From NCBI RefSeq assembly GCF_003590095.1, contig NC_039491.1, forward strand, positions 1,178,001-1,242,000: a stretch of DNA of 64,000 nucleotides. Direction: 5' to 3'. A program made the position numbers and the translations under genes. Shown one piece after another: positions 37,866 through 50,012 of the stretch. Source of the stretch: Trichoplusia ni (lineage: Eukaryota > Arthropoda > Insecta > Lepidoptera > Noctuidae). The first letter of the stretch is position 1. Every line of letters begins with the position of its first letter. The notes beneath the pieces were generated by a model. It was not told where the DNA came from and made no database searches. It saw only the letters and a list, made by a program, of their open reading frames with translations.

Positions 37866-38549
37866 TTGTTGAAATAGAACTCGTCTTCTTTTTTATTTTA
37901 TTTTGAATTTCTAGGTAACCAAATAAGTTGTTATTGTAGTCAGAAGGCCTTAAATCGCGTAGTTGTACAAGACGCTGTTTTATCCCGGACAGTGAGCAGT
38001 CACGCTTTTACTACCGCAATAGTGTCACTATTAAAAGAGGTGGTAAGTCCTCCGAAAGCTTAATATTTGCATAATAAAGATATTTTAAAAATTAGTAGAT
38101 TAAAAAAAAAACCCACATTTTCTAATTATATCAAAATTAATCCAGCCGTTTTTATAATTGTAAATTGCATTGTCATTAGTTTGAAGCTACTCTGAAAATT
38201 TCAGCCTGCTAGGTTATCGGGAATGCCTCAAAATTGACAAACAAACAAAACAAACAAGAAAAGTGAGTGTGTAAAAAATATCATATAAGCTATCACGTTT
38301 CATGACATACAGCCTAGTGAAAGACGGACAGACAGATGGACATCTGTGAGTACTAGGATACACTCAAATCTCATTGAGTGTCCTTTTGCCTTTATGTGGA
38401 ATTCTCAAATTACAAATCCGTGTCTAATGATTACTAAACTAAGATAAATAACAAATATTGTAAATATTTAACAACCTTTGTATTTGAAATAAATAGTTAT
38501 GAATTCGTCGAATGATATTTTATTGATCTTCAAAATAAAATTGGACAGA

Positions 38550-40624
38550 TTATTTATCATAGCAACCATATAATGTCCGGCATTGGTACGGCTCGTCAAT
38601 AAAATCAGCAGTACATTTCTCACAGCGATCGCACTCCCAGTCAAACCGGCAATATTTTGCTGAAAAAACAAAATATATGTATTAAGCTCTTGTGTAAAAT
38701 TAGTATTTTAATGATTAATCATTATATCCTACTAATATTATAAACGCGTCATCATCATCAGCCCATATTCGTCCACGGCTGGACATAGGCCTCCCCAATT
38801 GACGCCATCGAAATCTATCTTCGGCTGCTCGCATCCAGTTGCCATTAACGCGGAAGTTTGAAAGTATGGGTAGATGTTTGTTACTCTTTCACGCTAAAAC
38901 CGCTACAGGTTTTGGGCGAATCCAGAACACAGGTATTTATCCCCGATTTTATGGTCCCGTGGGATCATTTTCGAGTTGTAGAGGACGAAGTCGCTGAGAA
39001 CAGCTAGTACTAGTAATGGTCAAGACCAATTTTTGTGGACGTTATTCTACAGCAACATGAGTTAGACAAAAATATATTTTTAATACCGCTGTACATAATT
39101 TAGTAAGCTGTTGTAATAGTCGTTGAAAAATGTGCTAAACACCTAATACTGTGCCCGAGTTAAGTAACCTTTTTGTCAATTTGGCACATTGTCCATGAGG
39201 TGATTGGCAGTATGCTACTAATTCCACGTAAAGTAAAATTTTATTGAAATTTTCTTTATCATATAAACCCCTTTTTTATAGAAGTAAGGTCAGTTCCTCC
39301 TTATAACATCAGCTACCTGACATTAAAAGTACCGTCAAGAAGCCATTTCATAGATTATCCGGGACAAGCAAAGATAGATTTACGAACTACGTTTGCTGTC
39401 AAAAAGGTCAATGTAGCGTGCCAGAATATCAAACATTTTAAACTAAAACAAAGTAGCAGTTTCACTAAGTAAAATTGGCACGGGATATCTGAGGATATCT
39501 CTACATAAATGGTACTGATTTCAGTATTTTTTTTCGTAGAAACTGCCAATCCTCATTATATTGAATTTTACAAAAACGGCTATGGAATCTGTGTAATGAA
39601 ATATATCGTTTTTTTTTTAAACGACGTTTACCATGGAGTTTAATCCTTGTGACACGGAGGGTTTCACAAACATCCAATTCACATGCAAAACGATACGCAG
39701 TCTAAATGAAGCTTGTATTATGAGTGCTAGACAACTGATAAACATATTTAACGTATTTTTTTGATGTTTTATGTCCCCATTTGTACTGAATAAATGTTTT
39801 ATCTATCTATCTATCTATCTACTCCATCTACATATGCATATAATTTTAACCAACTACATATTACCTATATATAAATTACATTCAGGTACAAAACAAATCA
39901 TCGTGCTCATCACACAAACATTTTTCCTTAGCGGAAATCGAACCACTAACCACTGGACGAACAGACCAGTGTAATACGCCTGAAAGTAATTTAAGGCCTA
40001 TTTAGACGATGCAAGAAATATCGTGCAAGTTGCAATACATTGCTGGCGATGATAAGTCACTTTAGATACCTCTCATCGTCTCAATGGGCCACTAGTGAAG
40101 TTTTAGAAGCGTGACAGTGCCCTACACGGTGAAGAGTGCCGTTTCTCTTCTGCAACTACATTTTAGCGTAGAAGGCTAAAAGAGATCCATATACATATAA
40201 AGGAATTGGAATTTGGTTGCGCGGATAGCTGAATGGCGGCCACCAAGTCAAACCCTCTGAGTGCGACATGTCACGGGTTTGAACCCCGCGTTGGACGAGC
40301 ATTGGTGTGATCCACGAATCCTTGTTCCAGTGTCTTTGTGCATGTGATTTGAAGGTTTGTGAAACCAGGAGTCGTTTTTTTTAAACAAAAAAAAACAATA
40401 GCATGTTTCTTTAACGATTCACTATTTCACTATTCTGAAATTTAATTTAATTTAATATACGTACGCCTCTCAGTAGCGGGCCGGTAGGTAGGGCGGTAGT
40501 TAGGCCGGTAGGTAGGACGGTAGGTAGGCCGGTGGTAGTAATTATGGTAGTCGGGTCGGTACCTCTCTGCATCGACCACTAACAACACCAGTGCTAGCAA
40601 TAGACCCGTCAGAAATGACCTCAT
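38550..40624 (-). CDS. Type I six-cysteine peptide with a Tyr-Arg-Pro repeat (gene D)
   Basis: Exon 1 is 40465-40624 (minus): signal peptide MRSFLTGLLLALVLLVVDA, then a repeat region (residues about 31-49) made of HRPT, YRPT, YRPN, YRPT and YRPA units, ending GAGAGGC|GTACGT. Exon 2 is 38550-38659, after TTTTTTCAG, in phase 1. It encodes C-x5-C-x2-C-x2-C-x10-C-x5-C and ends CYDK. The protein is 89 residues. The start at 40624 matches gene A; an in-frame GTG upstream is ignored. The 1.8-kb intron holds interspersed repeats and a microsatellite. The exon pairing rests on matching phase, the shared GTACGT donor and homology of both exons to genes A and B. A Pro/Arg-rich arm before a six-cysteine domain resembles the layout of shrimp penaeidins, but the cysteine spacing differs, so this is analogy only. 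Confidence 0.75.
38730..39012 (+). repeat. interspersed repeat with a nested LINE-end fragment
   Basis: The TAATATTATAAACGCG phrase at 38730 and the TTCACGCTAAAACCGC phrase at about 38889 belong to the family at 16590. They are separated by about 100 bases reading CATCATCAGCCCATATTCG and GGACATAGGCCTCC, typical of a LINE 3' end, so one repeat has inserted in another. Confidence 0.55.
39801..39821. repeat. (ATCT)n microsatellite
   Basis: Five perfect ATCT units plus one base, in the gene D intron. Confidence 0.9.
40205..40375 (+). repeat. tRNA-like SINE copy
   Basis: GCGCGGATAGCTGAATGGCG, CACGGGTTTGAACCCCGCG and GTGATTTGAAGGTTTGTGAAA define the same SINE family as 35886. It lies 90 bases beyond gene D exon 1 on the intron side. 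Confidence 0.65.
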
Positions 40625-43600
40625 GATCACTTATTTGTCACTGCCTAATTAATAACGCAGTGTCAAAATCACCACTCTTATTAATACCAAAAACGTGTTA
40701 TACGTTAATCAAATGAATTGATTTTAAATCCTAACATGTAGGATTTGTTCAACCAGAACAATACACAACTATTGCAAATGTTAGTCATGTTTGTGATTTG
40801 TTCCACTTGAGACTATTGCTTAGCCATGGTACATGCTTTAATCTACATTGAAACTAGCTGTTGCCCGTGACTTTGGCCGCGTGGAAAGTAGGAGGGTAGG
40901 TTCTAAATCTAGATAAATAATTACGCAAGAAAATAATATTGCGAGTACAAACGGAGATGTAACATATCCTATCTTTAAATTTGGATCAAACTATCACGAT
41001 TTGCAAAGATTGAAATTATGCAAGTAGTCCACAGCGGACAAACAACGTGACACGTAATTTATTTTTATTAAAATGATAATCTTCTTATACTAATGTAATT
41101 TATCAGTTAATCTATACTATACTACATAAAGCGGGAGAAATTGTTTGAACGTGCTAATCTCAGGATTTACTGGTCGGATTTGAAAAACTATTTCAGTGTT
41201 AGATGGCCGCCCATTTATTGAGAAAGACCATCGGATACAAAAATAGATAGAATCTGATTGTCATACAATCGGGTACTATCCCACGGGTACATAAAATCGG
41301 GTAGAAACTATCCTGTGCCTATCCAGGTTAAAAACTATGTATACCGAGTTTTTTGGTCTAAATCCGTTCAGAAGTTTTCGCGTGAAAGAGCAACAAACAT
41401 CCAATCAAACAAGCTTTCCTGTTTATAATATTAGCAGGATAGTTTTTGGTATTTTTTAGGATTCGAAAATGTATACAAAAGTTTTATAGAATACGAGCTG
41501 TTGCCCGCGACTTTGTCCCCGTGGGTAGAAGATATAAGTTATGATTTATACCGGCCCTGTTGTTTTTCACTTTTTCCATTGTATCTTCGCTCCTATTAGT
41601 CGCAGCGTGATGCTTTATAGCCTTCCTCGATGAATGGTCTATTCAACACAAAAATAATTTTTCAAATTCGGACCAGTAGTTTCTGAGATTAGCGCGTTCA
41701 AACAAACAAACAAACTCTTCAGCTTTATATATTAGTATAGAGTATAGATTACACATATCTAGCGGTCGAACATGGTAAACGGTTGATTGACATGAATAGG
41801 TTATCAACGAATTGAAGAATAAAACAGTGTTTAAGGATGGTGGTGTATGACTAATATTATAATAACGTTCAAGAATTGGGCGTTTGACTAAATCTTACAA
41901 TAGAAGTTTGTTAAATCCATTAGACAGATGTCCAAAAAATATTGAATACATATTTTTCATTTTATCACATCGTCAAAGAGTTAAGAACATTAAAAGCATT
42001 TAAGATGATGAAATGTAAGGTAGTGGGGACAAGTAAAAAATGTACTGGTAAGTGACGTCACACGAGATTTTTAATCACTGTATCTCCTTATTTATTTGTC
42101 TATGAGGTGAAAGAAAAAATATGTATTCAATAATTTTGAAAACCTGTTTGACTGATAAACATTTTTTTTGTCAAATAGCCTATTTTTGTAATAGCATCAT
42201 TGTCATTTGCCTGTATTATATACCAGTCTACAAACTCGTGCGTGCATCCATAAAATCACAAGGTCATTCGGCCATCCATGTAACAAGTTTTATGCGTTTT
42301 TAATCTAAATAACTAAAGACAGCAATCTCACTTAACAAAATTTTCACATTACTGTATTTACGATTATTGTTTTATTTTATCGTTCCGCAAAACGAATGTG
42401 AAAAAGTGGTATTAAACACCACAATATTTTATAGCCACTTTCATGTTTAATAACAAGTCCAATTTAAAAAGTGGCTATTGTTTTTTCAATGGTAGTAAAA
42501 ATAAGTATAGAAAGTTTATTTTAGAGTTCCATTTTCAGGGAGTAAAAAAGTAAGGATACAAGGAAGATAGCCAGAGAGAACCCTACTGCCAAGCGTCAAC
42601 TGTCTGTAATTCTATCGACCTGATTGTCGAAAGTATGTATCTCAAAAATTGCAATGCCAATATCTAGACTGTTGAAATTTTCACGGATATTGTATTTGTG
42701 TTGAAATCGGTACAAAAAATAATGAAAATAAAACACAGCCCCAGCAAAAGCGCCATCTCATGATTAAGATCTACTATTGGGTTTTAGAGATTCTGTTGGA
42801 AACGATTTGATAAACCGCAATATAAATAAAAATATAACTTTGGTACTAACAATCGTGAGACCGATTTCCTATTAAATGATTCAACGGTTTTCTTGAATAC
42901 AGACTTGAATATTTGTTTAATTCTTCGAGGCATAAGGATTATACTCCTTAATACGGGAGTCGTTTTAAATGGGTTATGATAAGGCAGACGCATTGATTGA
43001 TAACTTTGTGACGAGAAGACTCGTCGGAATTTACTAAAAGCTGTCAAGCTCTTAAGGAGTCTCTTTCTCGAAGTTGTGTCTTCAGAACTGGATAGCTTGC
43101 TCTTTTTTGGTAAGGCTAGGTAATATTCTTAACATTTGTCGTCATATTATTACAATATCTTTATAACCATTCAGTAGCTTGTTCGTGAAAGAATAACAAA
43201 AATCCATACATCCATCCACACGAATTTCGCGCCTCTTCAGTTATACATAAAAATCGAGACTGACTACTATACTATTCTGTATTTATATTAGTTTAGTTGT
43301 TAGGTCGTGGGTTCGATTCCCACCCCGGCAATATTTATCTGATGAATGCACAATAATTTATTTTTTGAAGAATTCGACTTCCACATTAAGGAATTTAATC
43401 TTTGTGACGCGGGGGATTTACAAACATACAAATCACACACTTAAAGATACGCAGACTGAACAATCAGACAGAACAAGCATTAGTATATCAACATCATGAA
43501 CCTGCGATACGATGCGTTCAGTGGGTTTGGTGTGGTGACCTCATCCAACCGGCTGTCCTTGCAGTCAATTTAATATTTAATTAAAATTGTAAGAGGTCTA

Positions 43601-44219
43601 ATGATTAATAACAACGTATTTTTATCAACTGTTAGGTGCCTGTTTTGTTGTTACAGGGTTCACCTTCTGTCTAAGGCTTTAATTTTTCATCGTTTTATTT
43701 GTATTTTATTGGCGCAAGACCATTTTCATAACATAAGTCTTAATTTGTTCTTTGTCGAATTTAATCTGTTTTTCTCGTGGTTTAAAAGCAACATTAGCCA
43801 TTACTATTTTAATTGGATATAACTATTGTCAACGAAATCGTAAAACCGTGATTGACACCTGCTTCTTTGATATTACGTGTTAATAAATCAACACTTAACC
43901 CTTACTTCTAGGACTGGAACTCTTAAATTTAACACGGTGCCTCTATTAAACTAGTCGGTAAGCAATAAGAATAGATTTTTATATATATCTCTTGCGGGAA
44001 ATCTTCTTTTGTTAACTCCTGTTGACTCCTACTCTGAGGAATTCAATGCTTTTGTTCAGGGACATGAATTACATGTGGGTTAAAAAACAACCTTTCACAT
44101 TTCGACAACTACACTCACTCACTTTACTTTCACGTAGTTCTCATCATAAACTTGTCCATAATTACTCATATAAAGTATTATATTTTTAGTAAGAGAAATT
44201 AAGAGTTCGATAATAGCGC
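40625..44219. other. intergenic, repeat remnants only
   Basis: Holds copies of the TAATATTATAAA family, a SINE fragment near 43285-43480 (GTGGGTTCGATTCCCACC) and AT-rich sequence. ORFs of 60-87 codons here have no motifs and are interrupted in context. I see no gene. Confidence 0.5.
41110..41755 (-). repeat. two adjacent interspersed repeat copies
   Basis: Segments 41110-41455 and 41488-41755 both contain TTGCCCGCGACTTTG-type or GCGTGAAAGAGCAACAAACATCC-type modules and end in ATATTAGTATAG/ATATTAGCAGG, the reverse form of the TAATATTATAAA family end. Confidence 0.5.
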
Positions 44220-44435
44220 CTAAGTAGCTCCTTGCTTTGCCAGTACAACGCTTAGTAAGATAGGTTTGTGCCAATTCTCTGTACCAACGGACAACTCTTG
44301 TGTTGTGAGTTTCTCATCCACTACCACCTCATGTGAATGCATTCCCAAGTCCACTTGTCCCTGAGGCTTGACCTTGCAATTATGGAGGGTCTTGACATTC
44401 ACAAAGTCACACCCTTCACATTTTCGCAGGATGTA
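44220..44435 (-). other. unassigned open frame with a CxxC pair
   Basis: About 70 codons on the minus strand are open after a TAA and read through RKCEGCDF, KTLHNCKVKP, then a hydrophilic stretch to LAKQGAT-stop. Its base composition is more coding-like than the flanks. There is no ATG at the upstream end and no clear acceptor. It could be the 3' exon of a gene or a fragment of a mobile-element protein. I do not recognise it. Confidence 0.25.
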
Positions 44436-45621
44436 TTACCACATTGCGAAGATTTGCCTCAACTGACAACCTGGAAGTCGTTAAAAGGCGGGCGGCGTTA
44501 AGGGCTTACTTATTTTTTACTGCTTCAGATTTTCTAGCTTCTGACTACCCGCAACGACTTTCAAAGATGTATGAATAACAGCCGGGATCCCCAATTCCTT
44601 CCTAAACAGAAGAAAATCGTTATGCAGATGGTCACCCATGAGGGGACTGGCCGTATCAAGTGTAGCCTACCCTGGTCTCGATCAAAACCACGATTAGAGC
44701 AATAACAATATCTTATTAGAATAAAGTCCTAATTTCAAATTCAGGAATTTTAATGACAACGTACAAATAAGAAGCCGACCCCAACATAGTTCAGAAAAGG
44801 CTAGGCCGATGATGATGATGTACTAACATATAAAAGTAATGAAATCTTATCTATACTAATATAATAAAGAGGAAAGATTTGATTGTTTGTTTGTTTGACA
44901 CGATTAGGCTTCGAAACTATTGGACCGATTTGAAAAATTATTTCTCTGTTGAGAAGCTACATTATCTCCGCTGAACATAGGCTATAATTTATTTCAAAAA
45001 TATTAGGGTTCCGTAAGAAAATTGCTATATTTCGACTCAAGATGTCATAACTTTTATCTTCTAACCACGCGGACGAGGTCGCAGGCAACTGCTAGTTAAT
45101 TATAAACTTTCAGTCGTCTGCAAGCAGTTCACATGTGAATTTCCATAAGAATTCCTAAGGAACGAAGCTTCAGCAATAGTTCTACAGGTAACACACAACT
45201 AATAGCCTATGTTTATAATTTTGGATTTGGGTATAGCGTCGAGTGAACTCGTAGTGAAGATCAGGAGCTGCTGCTAAACAGCGACACACTATCAGAATAA
45301 CCCTCAACTGATCAAGAAGCTTCCTAGTCACTAACGTATTGCGGCAGGCCAAGAAAAATTGATTCCATTGCCATGTTTACAAATCCATTGAAACTAAAAT
45401 AATGGGAGTGATATATAAATTAAATATGTTTGTGTATTTGCTATTTCTTGACAAAAACCCATTAAGCTAGGATATTTTAGAAAACTAAAGTCTCATAAAG
45501 CGTTAGCGCAAACCCTACCCCACCAAACGATAACACAAAATGTTGGGAATGTGGGGAACGAAATAAATTTATTATCGGTTACCCGATGGCGAGAACCAGT
45601 ATACCTATTTACAAACAATTT

Positions 45622-46437
45622 CAAAATTAATCTAAATCAAAAGTAATTTATTCAAATTAGGCTACTAAGTAGCTATTTTTGAAGGTCAAATTACATTGGA
45701 CTGCAGCCAGTTTTGCCCTGCCAGTTTTGCGTCACCGCTTCCTAAGTGCTTTTGCTGTGAGAGAAGAAACGGCGCAACAAACTCCCCAGCAGCACGCTGT
45801 CTTTCCATTTACAATATAATTATTAAAAAATATATCAAAATAAGTGTGTAGGTGCCGTGCCAAACAAACAAATATTTGAGGTCGTGGTACCTAAGCCACT
45901 ATGAACTTAAACTGTCAAATACTCGGCCAAGGTCAGCAGACCGACCAGCCACCGCAAGCAGCACCCGTTCAGGAGTATGACGCAAGGGTCAGCCATCACC
46001 TCCCTCGCCATATTAGAGGGAAGGAGGTGCCCCGACCCAACACGCCACCGCAGGCAGTGCCAACTAAGGGAGCATGACGTATCTGCTACCGGCTAATAAA
46101 AACTATACTGAAAGAAATGCCCCAAAACTTGATTTATCTGGCACAGCCCCGAACACGGAGGCGGCATAAATTTCTACGTCATTCAATTTTATAATTAATA
46201 AAATTATACATGTCAAAATTTCTGATAAAGAACATATACGTGTATGCGTATAAACCATACCAATCAAACTACATAATAATCGTAATAACACGTCATACAT
46301 TAATCCACACTAAAACCGTAATGTGTTAATCACGGCGACCAACTATTTTTATCATTCAAGTAATCATTTATTGTATAATAAGCCTTCTTGCATAGTTTAT
46401 CTTTAACCGTTGATTTAAATGAGTTGAATGGCAATTC
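45622..46437 (-). mobile_element. 816-bp insertion flanked by a 6-bp target repeat
   Basis: The sister copy at 49905 reads ACAAACAATTTGCTACAAC without interruption. Here CAATTT (45616-45621) is followed by 816 extra bases and then CAATTT again (46438-46443). On the minus strand the insert ends with GCCTAATTTGAATAAATTAC, a 3' end with a poly-A signal, suggesting a retroposed element. Its class is not clear and it may be composite. Confidence 0.7.
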
Positions 46438-46485
46438 CAATTTGCTACAACAATAAGCATATATAATCAATTAGGTACACATACA

Positions 46486-46495
46486 TATATAAAAG
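46486..46495 (+). promoter_or_regulatory. TATA box of gene E
   Basis: TATATAAAAG lies 64 bases upstream of the gene E ATG. The same element is conserved upstream of gene F at 49949-49958. Confidence 0.6.
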
Positions 46496-46549
46496 TTATT
46501 GAAAGTGTTGCCACTCCAATACTCAGTGTAGAGTAACAAACAAATGATC

Positions 46550-47222
46550 ATGAAGTTCTTGCAAACAGTTTTGCTGCTTGCTGTTGCGGTACTGCTGACT
46601 GAAGCTTTCGTTCCCTCTTATGATAACTCTCCTGGAACGAGTGAGTACCTGAGTATACCTATATTCATAATCTAAAACGTAAATCAAAACGTCTCTTCAT
46701 TTGCGTAACCTCTGCTATAATTCACTGGACTGGCGATCGAAAACCGACCTATTATCAGCGCTTGAAATCAGTTTTTAAATACGGTGGTACTTTAAAAGAC
46801 CTAAAAAATAACAGTTTTCCTTCGTAAAGGGGTTTACAGGTTTCTTTATGTTAAGAATGAGACGCATTGACTTATAAGCACATAGAGATTGTTTTGTAAG
46901 AATAACCGTGGCCCTGGTACACGAAGGGCAAAGGAAGGCACTCCAATCCGCTCAGCCCGAAATGGAAAAAGTCATTTGATGAATTCCGATTTAAAAAAGG
47001 TCATATTTTATATATTCAAATTATTTTAATAATGGAAGCCTAAAGCTGTGTTCTTCTTTCAGGCTAAATAAAGGTATGTGGAAAATTGACCAGTTCTTTT
47101 TTGTTTCAGCTTATTGCACTCATGACAGTCAATGTCACGGCTGTTACTGTGTTCCTATGAACGACGGTCCCAGTCAATGCAAGTGTACAGGTTACGGTTA
47201 CAAAATTCCTACTCATGGTTAA
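46550..47222 (+). CDS. Type II six-cysteine secreted peptide (gene E)
   Basis: Exon 1 is 46550-46640: signal peptide MKFLQTVLLLAVAVLLTEA and a short pro-segment, donor ACGA|GTGAGT. Exon 2 is 47110-47222, after TTGTTTCAG, in phase 1. It encodes C-x5-C-x2-C-x-C-x9-C-x-C and ends in YKIPTHG; the product has 67 residues. Two ATGs lie in frame six bases apart. I use the second (46550) because its -3 base is A and it matches the other members. The TATA box is at 46486 and AATAAA at 47634. The gene is a recent tandem duplicate of gene F: signal peptides, introns and UTRs are almost identical, while the mature peptide has diverged more. It is presumably secreted. Function unknown. Confidence 0.82.
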
Positions 47223-47633
47223 ATGGACATTTTTACACCAGATCCCAATAATAAGGCAGGCTGAATATCAAGCTTACATTGCAAAAAAAAAACAAAATCA
47301 ATGTTAGCTTCTATAGACACTTGCAATGACTACTAGACAAATTCGAAAAAGATGAGCTGAATGGAATTTTGTTAAGATAACGTACCTAACTTCTACGAGT
47401 ATATGCACAAATCTCGCCGAAACGACGAAAATTAGGATGATTTTTAATTAACAGCCGCTTGAAAACACGATATTTAAATAAATGAAGTTTTCAAAATTAC
47501 TATGTAAAAAGATGAGGGCGTCTTTTTGATATGCGTCGTTCTTGCATAAAATTACAATAGTCTATGTCAATCATTTAAAGTAGATACTTTGTAAGCTACA
47601 GACTTGTGTTTGCCTATATTGTGATTGGTGCCT

Positions 47634-47639
47634 AATAAA
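47634..47639 (+). terminator. poly-A signal of gene E
   Basis: AATAAA in GTGCCTAATAAATTTCGC, conserved at the same place downstream of gene F (51075-51080). Confidence 0.6.
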
Positions 47640-48651
47640 TTTCGCAGTCGAATATTTTGATTTTTATTTCAAATATAAAACAGTATTATTTAAAGATTTG
47701 TTAGTTTATTATACCTTTTATAATAAACATAAATGTCCCCTCATAATCATAATGTCTGCATGGATATGGTTGATATCACTTCTCCAAACCCACTTATCGC
47801 GTCGTAGTACGGGTCCGATCCCTGCGTAGGACAGGAGTTTGTGTGATTCAAATGCTTCTCCCGAGACTGGGTGTTTTAGTACGTGGTAGTTGACTTCAAT
47901 CCATGTTGAATATAGGTATGAACGTATTCACTTGTTTTAAATTGTAAGAGATGTGACAGCCTGCTGTTTTGTGGAGCGTTTCGTTACGCTGTTTCTCCTC
48001 CTCAGCTACAGCACTTATTATGGATCTGCGATACGGTGTTTGACGTATAAAAAGTTTTATATAGTAGCTTAACTGTATTAAAAGGATAATGATCAATTAG
48101 CGGTCGACAAGAAGGTAGACCCTATTTTACAGTTCTAAAGAATTATAAAGAATGTTATCCTAAAGTTATATTATTATTGTTCAGTTAATTTTTGTCACTC
48201 TTGGTTTAAACATGTAAAGCATGATATGAGCTCATATCATATTTTTAACATATACAATTATTTGAATCTTTTGATATGGCCGTCAAATACTTCGCAAAAA
48301 GTACAAAACACTCAGTTGGTACAGTAAAAACAGTTTTCGTGACCCCAACATAATTGGAACAAGACTGGCAGATGAAATCAATAGTACTTCCGGTCCCGAT
48401 CTAAATCTTGGGTAACAACTATTTCCTACCATAAATGTTGCAAAAATGCCACCGGAGCGACAAACAAACAAACAAGAAAGTGAGTTTATAAAAACGTGGG
48501 AAAAGGGAGAACATTTTTGATGAGCTCACCGGGGTGGGCTTTTTACACCCATCCCTTGAGAAGGAGTCCAAAGGACTAGAACCAGCCAGAGTCGCGCAGA
48601 GTATCCGCGAGCGATCCCGTGACTCTGGCTAAAGCAGTAGAAGGGGCCCGG

Positions 48652-48714
48652 GGTGTTTTTAGTCGGTGGAAGTCCGACATGGGATATGTCGGACTACCAC
48701 CGACTATAAACACC
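48652..48714. repeat. 29-bp near-perfect palindrome with a 5-base loop
   Basis: GGTGTTTTTAGTCGGTGG and AAGTCCGACAT pair with ATGTCGGACT and ACCACCGACTATAAACACC around the loop GGGAT, with one mismatch and one single-base bulge. Related half-sites (GTCGGTGGAAGTCTGAC) occur in the repeat at 63262-63400. Confidence 0.8.
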
Positions 48715-49527
48715 CACACCACGCCGTGCCCTCGACGTGGGTTGAAGACATTAGCGTTTCACCCCGGAAAAAAAAAAGATCATGGCTTAAATTGTCGAAG
48801 ACATAGCAGAAGTAAAGTGATAAGTACACTGGGGAAAAGAGAAAAGGGAAGATTACACTACTTCTAACTTCATTCCTGGTTCCAAGGTAGGCAAGTGTTT
48901 TTCGTGGGAAGGGTGTCTCACCTTGCTTGAATAACAGCCGGGATCCCCAATTCCTTCCTAAACAGAAGGAGCTAGTTATAATGTAGATGGTCACCCATGA
49001 GCAGACTGAACGTACCAAGTGTAGCCTAAATGAGCTCGATCAACTTGTGCAGTTTAGCCACGAGCAATATAACAAACACGTAAATTTAACCACAATTAGA
49101 GCAATAACATTATTTTCTTATTAGAATAAAGTCCTAATTTCAAATCCAGGAATTTTAATGACAACGTACATATAAGAAGCCGAATTGCTAGGCCGATGAT
49201 GATGATGAAGATGTACATATTAAAGTAATGAAAACAAAAAAAGAATTTCCTCTGAGTAATGAAGACAATCTAATTAATTATAAACTCACAGTCGTCTGCA
49301 AGCAGTTCACATGTGAATTTCCATAAGGATTCCTGAGGAACGAAGCTTCAGCAATAGTTCTACAGGTATACACAACTAATAGCCTTTATTTATAATTTTG
49401 GATTTTGGTATAGCGTCAAGTGAACTTGTAGTGAAGATCAGAAGCGTTAGCTAAACAGCGACACACAACTCTCAACTGATGAAGTAACCTTCTAGTTTCT
49501 AACATATTGCGGCAGGTCAAGAATAAA

Positions 49528-49634
49528 GACCAGCGACCTAGTGAAAGCCGCTGGGTCTCGTTGAACGAGAACATATGGAGAGGCCTTTGTTCAGCAGTGG
49601 GTAGCTATAGGCTGAGATGATGATGATGATGATG
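49528..49634 (+). mobile_element. LINE 3'-end insertion with a 9-bp target duplication
   Basis: A 107-bp insert, beginning GACCAGCGACC and ending in a (GATGAT)n tail, is flanked on both sides by AAGAATAAA (49519-49527 and 49635-49643). It is absent from the sister copy near 45356. This is the signature of target-primed reverse transcription with extreme 5' truncation. Confidence 0.8.
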
Positions 49635-49948
49635 AAGAATAAATAATTCCATTGCCGTGTATACAAATACATTACAACCACAACAGTGGGAACGACGATA
49701 AGTAAAATATGTTTGTGGATTTTCCAAATCTTGACTAAAACGGATTAGGCTAGGTTATTTTAGAAAAAAATAAAGACTCCTAAAGCGTTAGCACAGACCC
49801 TACCCCACCAAACGATAACACAAAATGTTGGGAATGTGGGGAACGAAATAAATTTATTATCGGTTACCCGGAGGCGAGAACCTGTATGCCTATCTACAAA
49901 CAATTTGCTACAACAATAAGCATATATAATCAATTAGGTACACATACA

Positions 49949-49958
49949 TATATAAAAG
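49949..49958 (+). promoter_or_regulatory. TATA box of gene F
   Basis: TATATAAAAG, identical to the gene E element, 64 bases upstream of the gene F ATG. Confidence 0.6.
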
Positions 49959-50012
49959 TTATTGAAAGTGTTGCCACTCCAATACTTACTGTAGAGTAAC
50001 AAACAAATGATC

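Larger units (their letters stand above)
44573..47700. repeat. tandem segmental duplication, copy 1 (carries gene E)
   Basis: Starts in a shared 5S-like SINE fragment (GAATAACAGCCGGGATCCCC) and runs through common upstream sequence, gene E and its 3' UTR. Copy 2 is 48927-51150. Long identical stretches, for example CAAGCAGTTCACATGTGAAT and GTTGGGAATGTGGGGAACG, occur in both. Copy 1 has an extra 816-bp insertion at 45622-46437. Confidence 0.85.

Noticed and set aside
40205..40375. A tRNA gene
   Set aside because: A- and B-box-like sequences are present, but no full cloverleaf is apparent and the same sequence recurs as a dispersed SINE.
42784..43047. 87-codon minus-strand ORF
   Set aside because: No start context or recognisable family, and it lies in a repeat-rich intergenic stretch.
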